Shown here piece by piece: positions 1 through 11,600 of a stretch of DNA of 64,000 nucleotides. A program made the position numbers and the translations under genes. This stretch comes from Zhengitettix transpicula. Its lineage: Eukaryota > Arthropoda > Insecta > Orthoptera > Tetrigidae. The stretch spans positions 92,291,532-92,355,531 of the forward strand of contig CM073591.1 in NCBI GenBank assembly GCA_037074705.1. Reading direction: 5' to 3'. The notes below the pieces were generated by a model. The model was given only the letters and a program-made list of their open reading frames with translations. It made no database searches and was not told the origin of the DNA. The first letter of the stretch is position 1, and each line of letters starts with the position of its first letter.

Positions 1-597
1 GAAATTTTTATTGGCCTGAGAACATAACCTGAGTTAAATTCACAGGAACATGTGCCTTGTATGGGAAGGCTTTATGGACCATAGCAAAGTCTTCAGATTG
101 TATCCATTCTTCAAAGATGGCATTGAGACCCTTTTGTGATTTCCCATGTTTTAGATAGTTGGTAACCCTGCTGAATGTCACAGCCATTAATAACTGGCAG
201 ATCTTCTGAGAACCCTGTATTAGCAGTGTAGAGATGAGTTAGTGCAGTTCCATGATAAATGCTTGGACTCCTCCTCCTGAGTAATTCAAGGGAGCTTTCT
301 GCTCCTCCAAATGCACTCAAGTTGCCCGTTTTGTATATATAGATGTACAGTTCAGAAAGTTGTCGGTGCAGTTACATCATATATTGGAAATAACTTAATT
401 GGGTGACTACACAAGTCTGAACACACTTAATGTTATTATTAAATAATTATTGATGTCTCTCTTTCCTATCCAAATTATTTTATATATACGAGGTATGTCG
501 TCGTGCATTGACATTCATAAAAGTTCGGATAACTTTGTAATTATGCATTCCTGGACCCATGTTGCAATACACTTTATATATTATATATATAATTGCA
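1..597. other. Non-coding, probably intronic or intergenic
   Basis: No supported gene. The short frames present do not resemble any family I know. Positions 486-545 resemble 60728-60785 (shared words around CATTCATAAA and GTTCGGATAACT), which lies in the end region of a mariner-like transposon, so a transposon-end fragment is likely here. A TA-rich stretch ends the interval. Confidence 0.5.
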
Positions 598-1163
598 ATA
601 TTGTTATGGAAAGGAAAGACAGATAGCTTATGGCTTATCTGAAAGTGAAGTAAGGTGTAGCCATAGGAAACAGAAGGTTGTTCTTCAAATTTTCAGAGGT
701 TCTCAGCCTTCTTCAGGAAGAATTGTTTCACCATTCTATGCGCCGGCCAGCTACGGACTGACACACAGCTAGTAGCATAGGCATAGGAAAGGTTCAGATA
801 GTGATCATTCATACATGGCACTTCATACATACTTATATGTTTAAATATACACATACATATAAACATGCCCATACATACACACACACACGCATCCTCACAT
901 GTATGCATACACATACATACATGCTCATACATTTCTGCCTCTGGTAAATCAGAGAGCAGATTGTATATATATGTATGTATATATATATATATATATGAGT
1001 CCGCAGCCGGCCGGTGCACGGAATGGTGTAACACTCCTTCCTGAAGAAGGAGGCTGAGAGCCTCCGAAAATTTGAAGAACAACCTTCAGTTCCTCATGGC
1101 GACACCGTACTTCACTTTCAGGTAAGCCACAACCTATCTCTCTATCCTTTCCATACCAATATT
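598..1163. repeat. Foldback element, family A (two long inverted arms)
   Basis: Arms at about 598-770 and 990-1163 are inverted copies of each other, roughly 85 percent identical by eye. They enclose a loop of short repeats (ATACATAC-type and TA runs). The right arm contains CTGAAGA at 1041-1047, a single A, then a 7-bp perfect hairpin (GGAGGCT/AGCCTCC, loop GAG) followed by GAAA at 1066-1069. Further arms of the same family lie at 1249-1392, 8008-8090 and 22955-23075. No transposase is visible, so this is a non-autonomous repeat. Confidence 0.8.
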
Positions 1164-1192
1164 TTTGACAATGTCACATTCTCACTATTACA

Positions 1193-1195
<3 letters not shown>

Positions 1196-1247
<52 letters not shown>

Positions 1248-1248
1248 A
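1196..1248. repeat. TA microsatellite
   Basis: Near-uninterrupted AT dinucleotide run just downstream of a family A foldback arm. The arm at 22955-23075 is also followed by a TA run, so the two may be linked. Confidence 0.95.
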
Positions 1249-1392
1249 GAGTGATGGTTGGTGGTTTACTTGAAATTGAAGCTTGGCATAGCCATTCGAG
1301 ACTAAAGGATGTTCTCCAAATTTTCGTAGGCTCTCAGTCACCTTGTTCAGGAAAGAAAATTACATTCCGTGCACTTGCCGGCTGTGCAGCAG
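1249..1392. repeat. Single arm of foldback family A
   Basis: Matches the left arm of the 598-1163 element in the same orientation: GCTTGGCATAGCCATTCGAG, then an AAATTTTCG...GGCTCTCAG stretch and the GTGCACTTGCCGGCTG end. More diverged than the neighbouring copy. No partner arm is visible nearby. Confidence 0.65.
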
Positions 1393-3003
1393 ATGGATAT
1401 TAGGTATATATTCAACAAAATTGTAATGAAACTTATGATTGAGATGTGTGGGAAAGGCACTATGTTTATTTTAATGCATTTATTTTCCACTTAGCCACTC
1501 AAATATTACTTCACATACATCCATTGACAGAGCACACTGAAACATGAGGAGTGTATCATAAGTAATATGTTAATAACAGACACTTGGAACAATCGTATGT
1601 TGCCAGTATCAGAGAATACAGTAGTTTTTCAACTTCCCTTACAACAAAGCTGGAGTCACATGAAATATTCTTGCTCCAAAGCAAGATAGTCGTTCAGAGT
1701 GGAACACTTCACAAAGGAGCTATGTTCCTGAGTTAGCTCTCATTCAGAACAGAGTGCCAGTGCAGCTGTTGAAAATGAGGCTACATTCTGATGCATGCTG
1801 TAATCCATCATTGAAAGTTTGAAGGTATTTTGTTCAGAGTGGAATGCTGTAGAGAATTGGTTTTCTGTACCACTGTTCCACTCTTGGAGTCATTCAGCTT
1901 GGAGCAAATAGGGAGGCCACTCCTTGGGAGTCATTTGAAACAACTCATTCTGTAGCATTCTATGTTTAGTGCAGCGTGTATTGTGCATGACATTTTGAAA
2001 TTTTGTATAGTTACTGCCTGCCAAGTTCCTAAGAACCTGATGGACATACCTCACGAGCCAGTAAATGATGACAAACTTGGACTTAATGTGTTACATTGCA
2101 GTAGTAGTTAACTTTCTAATAGGAGTTGTCATTAATTACTAATTGTGGGCATTCCACTACATGCCTGAAAGAAATCAGCCCTCTATGGAGTAAAAAATAA
2201 TTGAAGGAAACACAAACTCCTAAAATGTGCTCATGACAGTGTTCTGGGATGTACATAGGCTGTTCTACACAGCCCTATTGTGAATGCTGCAGGCTTCATT
2301 GAAACTTTGATAAAGTTGTGTCAAACACTCCATGAATGATAATATCAAACTTCTTCATGGCAATGCTAACCCAAATGTGGCTTGTGTTTGTGAATAAAAA
2401 TGGTTGGAGGTGCTCAGGTATTCACCATACAGTCCACACCCATTGAAGTGAGGTAGGACTGTTTTAATTGTATAATGATAATTGAAAGGACCACTTGTAC
2501 AGTGTCTAGTTGAAACATTATTTACTTCAGAGCTTTTGACTAGCAATCATTTTCAATCTATGTAAGAATGTCATACATAATTATACATTGTGATTGATGA
2601 AAAATAGATAGTACAATGTTGAGATTATATTCTTGAAACGACAAATTTGATCACTGTGTACACATTATGTTTATAGTAGGTATTTTTAACACCTTTATTA
2701 TGAGTAAAACCTGTCAATGTTAATCAGTAATCAGTACCTTCAATTGATAATACATTAAGACAAGATAAATGTTTATAATCACAAAATGTACACAGTAATC
2801 AGTTTGTAATATTGAGAATGTAACCTCAACATTTTACTATATTTTCATAGTCAACCACAATGTATTTTTTTTTATTGATTTATGGTCACATCAACGTGTT
2901 GGTTATTGGCGAACCTCTAAAAGTATTTACATAATTAAGTTACAGCAGGTTAGAAAATTTCCAATTGTGAACAACGTTTCAAATAGTGGATGGCAGTTTT
3001 GTG
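1393..3003. other. No gene recognised
   Basis: AT-rich DNA with only short open frames and no recognisable repeat or RNA. It probably belongs to an intron of the Deaf1 gene, whose last exons follow at 4038. Confidence 0.4.
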
Positions 3004-3426
3004 TCAGACGAACTCCAGGAGGCTCATTATTGTCGTGGTGTGTTTGCAGAAGTCTTCTCCAGAAAACTCTGCTAAAGTCCTCCTGCGTATATCCTCATAT
3101 TTTGTGCATTCGAATAGAATATGCTGGATGGTGAGGGCTTGATCACATACATCACAGGTGGGCTGATCTGTTCTGGAAAACAGATATTCGTGTGTGAGTT
3201 GGGTGTGCAAAGTTTTAATTCTGGAGACTATTATTTGTTGTTTTCTTGAGAAGAGGTGGCACAGATCTGCTGATGTTTGCAGGTTCTGATGGAAGAAGCC
3301 ATTATTTCCTCCTCTCTTCGTGTCCTTCCAGTTGCTCTCCACTTTTCCTGTACATTCATTTAGAATGTCCATGGCTGTATAGGTTGGGGCTTCATACAGT
3401 GGTAGAACTTCCTGTACAGTGGCCAC
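3004..3426 (-). pseudogene. Non-LTR retrotransposon fragment (C-terminal region)
   Basis: A 140-codon open frame with the signature of the C-terminal part of arthropod LINE proteins: a segment of the type SRIKTLHTQLTHEYLF followed by a cysteine cluster C-x2-C (CDVCDQ), then LTIQHILFEC and a KYEDIRR segment. In jockey- and I-like elements this block follows the RNase H-like region. No reverse transcriptase core is present, so it is a 5'-truncated dead copy. It lies antisense to, and probably within an intron of, Deaf1. The family assignment rests on the pattern only. Confidence 0.7.
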
Positions 3427-4037
3427 TATGTATTATATTCTACCATAGATTGAATATTACATACTAGTCAAAAGCTCTAAATAAAAGATTCATTCTACTG
3501 GAGAATTTTCATGTCATTTTTTTGAATTATCCATATACAGTCCAAAGCTTGCTCCATTGTACTTTCATCTGTTTTATCCCATAAAGAAATTGGCTATTGC
3601 TTTATGAGAGATGCTGAAGTTAAATCAACTGTCAGCACGTCACTGTACTCCAACTGAATATAACAGGATATGGAAACAGGTACCACAATGGGAGAAATGT
3701 CTTGAGAGACTTTGTGACTGTAGAAAAGTTACCTTCCAATCCAGCCTCGTATATTTGTAGTAATGAAAGAGCAATTCATTCTTTTGGTAGTTTGTTGATG
3801 TAGACATTTTAGGCCTTCTGTTTGTGGATGAAAATTAATATTACAAACTTGTTTAATAATTTGCTATTGTAATGGTTTTGTAGTAATTTTTACAGTTTGT
3901 AAAGGAACTTCATTTTTGTTAAGAATGAAGCATATATTACTCTGTTAAATACATATATACTTAAAAACTTATTTATAAATTTGTGTTGTAAATTCATACT
4001 TCTCAACAAAAAAAATATTCCTTTTCTTTTGGTACAG

Positions 4038-4662
4038 GGCAGTATTTGAACCTCGAGCTGATAATTTACCTGTCCATGTTATTGATCCTCTAGAGACAGT
4101 GGGCTTACAACCAACCTCAGATGGGAATGAAAGTAAAAAGGTAACCTATCAGCTTTTCTTGAAACATTAGCATACAATTTTTTTTCTGCTCTGTCTACTG
4201 GAGAAGTGGAGTGACTATTTGATTATTTTAGTGAACACCACTTAAATTTCTGGAAATTCAATATTGTTATATTGAAGTCTCATTGAGATTTTTATAATAA
4301 TTATTTTTCGTGGTGGTGTTTCAAACTTATTTGTGATAAAAGTATCAGAGCACTGTAACCATATCTTATTATTCTTTTAATGGTTTCTCCCTGTAAAATG
4401 TTTTATAATTTTTAAGTATACATTTTCATAATGTTAATCTTTATAGTGTGCCAATTGTAATCGTGAGGCATTTGCCGAGTGTTCCTTGTGTCGACGGACT
4501 CCATACTGCTCTACATTCTGTCAGAGAAAGGATTGGGGAAGTCATCAGGTTGAATGTGTTCGTAATGCAACAGATTCAAGTATGGCCCAAGCTGCAGGCT
4601 CAATAATGCTAATTGTGGAAAGTTCTGAACAGGTCTTAGAACATCCTGATTGTAATGCATAA
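4038..4662 (+). CDS. Deaf1: Deaf1 orthologue, last two coding exons (MYND finger)
   Basis: Two exons with clean splice sites: 4038-4140 (acceptor TACAG, donor GTAACC) and 4447-4662 (acceptor TATAG, stop TAA at 4660-4662), joined in phase 0. The last exon encodes a MYND zinc finger with the full ligand set C-x2-C-x7-C-x2-C-x5-C-x3-C-x7-H-x3-C and the diagnostic run YCSTFCQRKDW, which is how DEAF1 proteins end. The short hydrophobic tail (SIMLIVESSEQV) also fits the DEAF1 C-terminus. DEAF1 is a nuclear SAND-domain transcription factor, and its MYND domain mediates protein contacts. The SAND domain and start codon must lie upstream of the window. Other MYND proteins (SMYD, ZMYND) fit less well because the finger here is at the extreme C-terminus. 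Confidence 0.88.
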
Positions 4663-5027
4663 TCCTTTGAAAGTGTAAATTACTTAATTTCACTCAAAGT
4701 AATCTGCTATGTATATATTGTATACATGTTGTTATCTAAGAGCGTTATGAAACACTCTTATAATATATTTAATATCTGTGATTTAATATTATTTTGTGAT
4801 ATTTTAAACTACAGTCAACTGTGATGTAGTTATAGTCATATAAACAATCTGTTTTATGCTTGAATTCTGACTTGATGTTTTACTTTTGTTTATGACTGGA
4901 ATTTTGTAAAAACTATTACAAAGTACTAAGTTACATATTTTACATTGTTATGTAAAATGTTTATGTAGCCAGTAAATTAACCGTCTATTTAATCTAATAC
5001 TATATCTTTGTAATAATTTTAATCAGA

Positions 5028-5054
5028 AATAAAAATTTGAACTTGTACAATAAA
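5028..5054 (+). promoter_or_regulatory. Candidate poly(A) signals of Deaf1
   Basis: Two AATAAA hexamers at 5028-5033 and 5049-5054, the latter followed by T-rich sequence. They lie about 370-390 bases after the Deaf1 stop, a plausible 3' UTR length. No experimental support. Confidence 0.5.
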
Positions 5055-5070
5055 GCTTTCCATAATCTTT

Positions 5071-7050
5071 ATCGAATGTAACTGTACATTCTATATAAAA
5101 CTTCAATTTATATTTTATCTACTTATTAAAGGGATACAAATTCACATAATCTTCTGAATAATATTTTACTTGAATCCTGATATTTCTCTAAGTTTCTAGG
5201 ATTCAAGTGCAATTTAACATTTGCTTCTACCTACTTAACTTAGTATTTATCAAAATATACTTTATTCTTGAGTTGACTGTCTTTGTTCATTGGAAATGTG
5301 TATTGAAATATGCTCATGTGTCTTCAATTTTCTTTGTATGTTGAAATATTGTGGTTAGTAGTCGAATACAAATATGGTATGAAGAGTGATACAAAGGAGA
5401 TATACATTTGAGGGTACTATTTTGCATTAAATTTTTGGTGGAATTCATCACCCAGCAGATGATTAATGAAATCGTATATGTGAATCACTCTTCAAACATT
5501 TACCACCTTCTCACGTGTTGTGAAAGAAAGTAAGGATTTTAAATATTTTCATAGTAATTCATTATAAATATTTTTATTCTAAAGTCTCTCTTACCTCTAT
5601 AGAATAATTTTTTTTATATTTTTACTTGTATTGGCATGTATCTAATATGTAATGCATTTTTACAAGTTCAATATTAAATATTAAAATACTGCAATTTTGT
5701 CATAATTTTTTAATATTCTACTCACAATAGAGGTGTGTTAAATCTTTTAGGGTGGATTACAATCTTTGTGAATGATTATATAATTTATTGCTTTATAACA
5801 TACACAGTGACTCCAAACCACAGTTGTCTTGTAGTATTATTAAGTTTGAAATGTAAAATTTGATTCTATAAAAGTGAACCTTATTTTTATCAATTCAAAA
5901 CAAGTTCATAGGACATGGACATGCCAGGCAGCCATATTCACTACAAGATGGCATTGTATACTTTGACTAACTGATCAAAATTGATGTTTTGATTTAATTT
6001 CACTGCCCTCCACAAGGTGGCACAGTACTGCTATAGTTTTTTTCCACGTCTTGCATTTAACTTCTCTAATCTTAGCAAAATGTTACTACTATACATTAAG
6101 GATTGCTGTAACAAGTAAAACACAATGAAATGTCCTTAGTACTTGCCCGTAAGTACCAACTGAAATTGTGAATGGAGTGGAGTACACTCTCATGCTTTCT
6201 GACATTGATATCTCACTCACTCACCGGCTAGTCCCAATACAATTTTTTTTTCTGACATCAGTGATACTCAAAACTTTTAAAAATTTTGAGTCATCCAGCA
6301 CCAAAACGTTCTCCCTCTGTGAACTCTTGAAAATAAGTGATTGAAAGCAAACAAACAAGTGTAGCTCCCAGAGTCCGTCCCAATATAATTGTTAAAAATG
6401 CATTGAAGAAGCTACCTACTTTTTCTCTCTAAAACTCCGCTTTGGCTCATTTGCTGTTGAATATGAACAACCGCACAAATTAAGTTTAGAAGAATAATTT
6501 TTCTTAATTTTAAGAACCTTCATAATGTTTTAACATTGCGTGCGAATCTATGGTCTGAAATCATTAAACTCTCAGCTTTGCGATGCTGTAGCTACTGCTA
6601 AAGCAGCCAGCTAGCCATTCAGTGCTATGGCCGCGATGTCACAGGATTTTTTACTTGAATGACAATTGCGCATGTACAGCACAACTTTTCACACCACCGT
6701 GAAGCTCAACAAACTGACACATTCTTGTACTAGAATTCTTACAGCATCTGGCCCCCAAAAGCCGTGCGGCCGCTGCAGGAGACGAGCTACGAAATTTAAA
6801 TAAAACTTAACTATTTATTAATTATAAATCTTATTTTAAAGTAATTTATATTTTTAAAACAACTAATTTTACTCATTTTTTGGGTCATATTTAAAAAATC
6901 TCAATTTCATTATTTTAAAGAAAACATTTAAAGGACATTAATAGTGTGAATATCTACCGCACGACCCTGCATGCATCACTGCTCAGTGGTTTGTTCCGAA
7001 AATTAACTTTATTTTAAATACGTACGAAGAAAAATACTTTCCGGTTAGAA
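5071..7050. other. Intergenic DNA, no gene recognised
   Basis: AT-rich spacer between Deaf1 and HAUS1. A slightly GC-richer patch at 6560-6790 (GGCCGC words) could be a promoter region for the small frame at 7051, but no core promoter element is clear. Confidence 0.4.
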
Positions 7051-7257
7051 ATGTTAAATTATTCCTTGTTTAAAAATAACAGTATTGGAAATTATGTAGA
7101 CAGAATTATAAATGTAGCAAATTACGTATGGGGTCATATTGTTGGTAACACTATCACTGGTATAGTTTTATTATTTTACATTGTTATCCTCGTAAAAATG
7201 GTTGCTTCAGGTGATGTAGCACATAGCTTCAAAAAGGTAGGAGCCGCAACTGATTAA
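7051..7257 (+). CDS. Possible small single-pass membrane protein
   Basis: A 68-codon frame that starts at an ATG in a good context (GAAATG, A at -3) and ends at TAA. Residues about 36-54 (TITGIVLLFYIVILVKMVA) form one strongly hydrophobic segment followed by K, S, D and H-rich residues; the first 35 residues are polar to amphipathic. There is no signal cleavage site and no repeat similarity elsewhere in the window. It lies 1.4 kb upstream of HAUS1 on the same strand. I do not recognise the family. Arguments for coding are composition, a balanced residue mix and the membrane segment in an otherwise stop-rich AT region; against it is the short length. An unspliced small integral membrane protein is the best guess, but chance is possible. 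Confidence 0.4.
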   Translation: MLNYSLFKNNSIGNYVDRIINVANYVWGHIVGNTITGIVLLFYIVILVKMVASGDVAHSFKKVGAATD

Positions 7258-7495
7258 AATACAATTTTTCATTACATTGTTGGGAGCCAGAAGTTTGACT
7301 GCAAAGCTTTTAACCACATAAATTTACACAAAATATTAGTTTCTCCGGTTTTAATTATATTATTGAGTTCATGAGACGCCTCTTTCACCGGGGTTTTCTG
7401 GGGCATACATTTACTGATTTCATAATAGTTTTCGAAATAACAATGAACATATCGGAGATTTATGAAAGTATTTCACGGTAAAAAAAAACTTGTGA

Positions 7496-7762
7496 TTATG
7501 AATTGCAGTTTTTTTGTTCGACTGTCCTCGAAGCTGAATGTTGGTGATCCACTTTAGACTGGAGCATAGGTAGTTCGGAGATGACTACTTTGGATCCAAC
7601 CTTGATTGCTGGAGCTGTTTGCTGCCCCCAATGAACAGCGAAGTTGAACTGGATCCTGGTTCGAGTTCGGTGACGTCGAGCTGGGTGAAATAATTCGCCC
7701 CATGCGAATTTGGCTGAGCCGCCCGCAATAATCTTGTTAAGCGCAGTTGTCACATAATGCAA
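7496..7762 (-). other. Unrecognised 88-codon open frame in a GC-richer patch
   Basis: The patch is less AT-rich than its surroundings and stays open on the - strand for 88 codons, with runs such as WGELFHPARRHRTRTR and VHWGQQTAPAIKVGSK. I recognise no domain. The + strand has a GGTTCGAGTTC word at about 7660 that resembles a polymerase III B box but has no A box upstream. A dispersed repeat or a dead retroelement segment is more likely than a host gene. Confidence 0.2.
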
Positions 7763-8007
7763 CCTATGCCGTGGAAATGAATTTTTGAATTTAATATTTT
7801 AATTTCGTAATTCGCACTAAATAACTGAATTTCTAAAATATTTTCCCCACAAAATCCGACGGTTCTCTAATCGTGGTGGCCCTCCGCTGTGTTTGATGTT
7901 AATCTATTAATGGACCATTACAACATCGGCTACGAATTCCAATAGATATATATAGACAGAGAGAGAGAGAGAGTGGATTTCGTTACATTGTTAAAATAAT
8001 TGGTTGG

Positions 8008-8090
8008 TAAAGGAAGTTCGGCATCGCCATTCAGAGTATAAAGAAGTTCTACAAATTTTCTGAGCAGTTAGGTTGCTCGTTCATGAGAGA
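8008..8090. repeat. Decayed family A foldback arm
   Basis: Resembles 1270-1350: GGCATCGCCATTCAGAG, then a CTACAAATTTTCTGAGCAG stretch and GTTCATGAGAG. A short purine GAGA run precedes it at 7955-7972. Diverged and without a partner arm. Confidence 0.4.
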
Positions 8091-8667
8091 TACATTTATA
8101 TAATTGTGAAACACGAAAAGAAAGAATTGTTCAATGCCTACGCTTAATAATTAACATTTTTAATTCAAAGATGTTATCACATAACTTTTAGTATGAAACT
8201 ATAGAATTAAAAAATTGTATTCATTTAAAGCTTGTTCACACGTTGATAGCAACTAGCATCGCGTGTATATAATCAAATTGGGCCAATTAATTCTATATCA
8301 TTTATTGTGTTATCTTCACCCACATAACTTCATACAAGTGTCTCAATATTTGAGGTAGCATTATAGGGGCGAGTAGATAAAACATTATCATATATTATTT
8401 GAGAATACTGGTTCCGGACAATTTAAGTCAAAGTAAATCTGTCCACTATTTGAGGTTCAAAGTGTTTATTATTTGCGAACAAAAATTACCACATTTACAA
8501 AAGGCTATTTAAATTAATATCTTTGAAATTTTGGTAGAGAAGATCCATTTACTACTTCGGCGGTATTTTTTGTATTCCGCAATGACAGTTGAAGGAACGA
8601 TTTAATATTTAGCAGCTGAATTTTACACCGTTTATTGTTTCATTTGCTGGCATACTAACGAAAATCA

Positions 8668-8685
8668 ATGGATCCTATCGAGAGG
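8668..8685 (+). CDS. HAUS1: HAUS1 coding exon 1
   Basis: Encodes only the first six residues (MDPIER); donor GTAAAA. The start ATG has A at -3. Any further 5' UTR exon cannot be seen. Confidence 0.75.
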
Positions 8686-11600
8686 GTAAAAGCTCGTGAA
8701 TTTTTATTTTATTTGAGATATTTGCTACTTATGAAATGAGTTTAATAATCAGATAAAATAAAGTGGTGATATAACCGCACAATCCAGTTAATAAACTGGA
8801 AGCAATTTCATTTCTGTATATTTTTTAATCTTAGGAAATGCATGCTTATTTGTTAATTGCTAGAAAAATATATGAACTAGTATTTTACACCAGTTTGCAA
8901 ATGATTCTAGTATAAGTACCTGCCTAAGATTTAATGAGCAACATTCTAAAATTTTATTATAACTTTTTCAATAGTTTCCACATGAATGGTTAAAAAATAT
9001 TTTGAAGGAAAATTACTCTGTACCACATAATATAACCCAAGAGTCAACTGAACTGTTATTGAAGTTAAAAGAAATAAATGAAGTAACAGACTGTGATGCA
9101 GAAAGAATAATTGATTTTTTACAGAAATTGGCTATTGAGTATGAAACAGCAGGTAATTACTTTTCTATTCAGATTTGAATGAAATTTATTCAACTCCAAT
9201 TGGACCAAACTTCAGATTTAGTTTTGAAATTATCCTTGTGTGGTAAAGCTTTCGCCACAACATTAACACATTTGCTTCATTCAATTTCTATCTAATTATG
9301 TAAATAAATAAGGGGTTGATTTTTAATTTTTATATATCTCTGTAATTAAGATTGCTATGTGAAAATTGCGTCTCCTAAGTGTCTTAGAATATTCATAGCT
9401 TCATGTATGTAAAATTTCATGTTAATAGGCCGTATCATATTCATAACAACTATGTATTGTTTAACTTCTCAATGATGGTCAACTGTAACAGAGTTGGTAC
9501 TGTATGAACGTACTATTGAACGTCAGCTCTACAGAAGACCGGTACCATGTACTCTTTTTTATCAGATACCCTTATCCGTGGATCATTGAACATGTCAGGC
9601 TATAATAAGCTCTTGAAAAACTAGTTCTTGTGAACAATTCTAGTTTTAACTAGAGTACTGCTTATGTGTGCTTTAGTCAGTTTTATTCTAGTATCATCCA
9701 TTATTTATTGTGAGGTATCAAAGGGGCTTAACATAATGTTTACCATTTAGCTGCTATTTTGTATACCAGGACAGGGGGAAGTTGTGGCAGAAATCATCCT
9801 TCCTTCAATGAACTTCTTGTGCAATTTTCTAGCAAGTCAAGTTATCTGACCTCATGTTATCAGCAATGTTCAATGTGTCTCTCACCCACATAACTAATAT
9901 AGCATCTTTCACAGTTTGCCATTTCACCAGATATTTGTTTATTAAACACGTACAGAATATGGTCAGTTGACAACTTGTCCAACAATCATCAGCAAGTATA
10001 AATGCAGAATGAACTATTTCACTAAGTTATTAGAGAGAGATTTTGTGGCACAATGTATAACTCCTTTCAGCTCATGGAGGTTTAACAAATTACCAACTTA
10101 TTAATGTATTTTGGTCTAAAATATTATTGTATGTCAGTATCAGCAACAAATTAAATAAGTTTTATTCATTTCTCATGATTTCTTCGTTATATTGCAACTT
10201 TAGAAACCATTTAATACAGGCTTTGTGATAAATAGGAAATGAAACAACTGCTATAATTATAACAAAATCTCTGCCTGTGGTACTCAATTCAATTACTAAT
10301 AGGTAATTCAATACACCAGTTATTATGTTAGAGAGTCCCCTTCTTTTACTTAGATGGACCCTGCCTTTTTAATTTGATGATACTAAAAATCTTTTCATGA
10401 AGAAATACAGAATTTGGTTTCTATGTAAACAGTAGTTTCATTCATGCTCTACTTTTTGATTGTTAACTCTGTATACGTCGTGCCATTGGCTAACTAATTT
10501 CATGTGTGCTTTTTTATTCTTAAATAACATATTGTGCTTGGCATCAGAAAAAAGTGGTTAGTAGAATAATTTGCAGTGTGAGTTTAAAAATATTATGTAA
10601 ATGACTTTTTAATATTTAGGTATGCTGACTACCAATATATACTTTACATGTTTTCATCAATTTAATTTTATATTAACAATAATTTATTCATGAAATGTCT
10701 ATGTGTCAAATATTAAAATGAAAAATTTATGTCTGGTTTGAAAATTAATAATAAGAAAAATAACCAAATACAGACAAGAAGCGATGACATAAATACAACA
10801 CAATGTTTCTGGAAACCTTGTTTCTTTCTTCAGGTACTAAGAAAACTAAAAAACACAAGAGTGCAAGAGCAACTGCACAATTCTGATGACAAAACTCAGA
10901 AGCCTAGAACAAATTTATTCATCATTGTCAACATTCAAAATAAATTTTTTAAATGTTTTAAAAATTACTCATTTTACTCTAAACCTATATCAATCCCAAT
11001 AAATGCTTTAAATTATTAAGTTAAAATTGTGCTTTTGTTAACATAATGAGCTATTATAATTTTAGCTGCTCATATTCTGAGTTGCATACTAAAATTGGAG
11101 AATAATGTTTATATTACATATTTAATATAATTAGTTCATAGCTAAAATAAGCAATCTAATCTATCTAGTCTAGTAAATAAAAAAGGGATGAATATATGTG
11201 TGTATGTTCAGAATACTCTTTTTAGGTATGTGGAACCATTTCAACTCACATTGGTGTTCATACAAATTACAATTTGAAAAAAAACACTTTGGGGGTGAAA
11301 GTAGGTGGCATTTAGAAATAATTTGAGAACAGTCAATGTTAGTGTTGTATAATTATTGTTTGGAATCACTGTGACTAATAGTGTCACTCTTGTAGTTTTT
11401 TTAATTTCCTAATGGAGTTGTGAGATTGGTGTTTGATCAAATGTTTGGTTGCTGACATTCACTATGGTGGCTAAGTTAAAGTGCTCCTCCTCTCTCCCCC
11501 AAGATATATGGTAGAAGGATGAAAACAGGATAATTGTCAAAAATGGCCCACATTAATTTTAAATCCATCATTTTTGCTGTTGCTGAGATGAACCTCACTC

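Noticed and set aside
7650..7670. B-box-like word GGTTCGAGTTC suggesting a tRNA or SINE.
   Set aside because: No A box 30-60 bases upstream and no cloverleaf.
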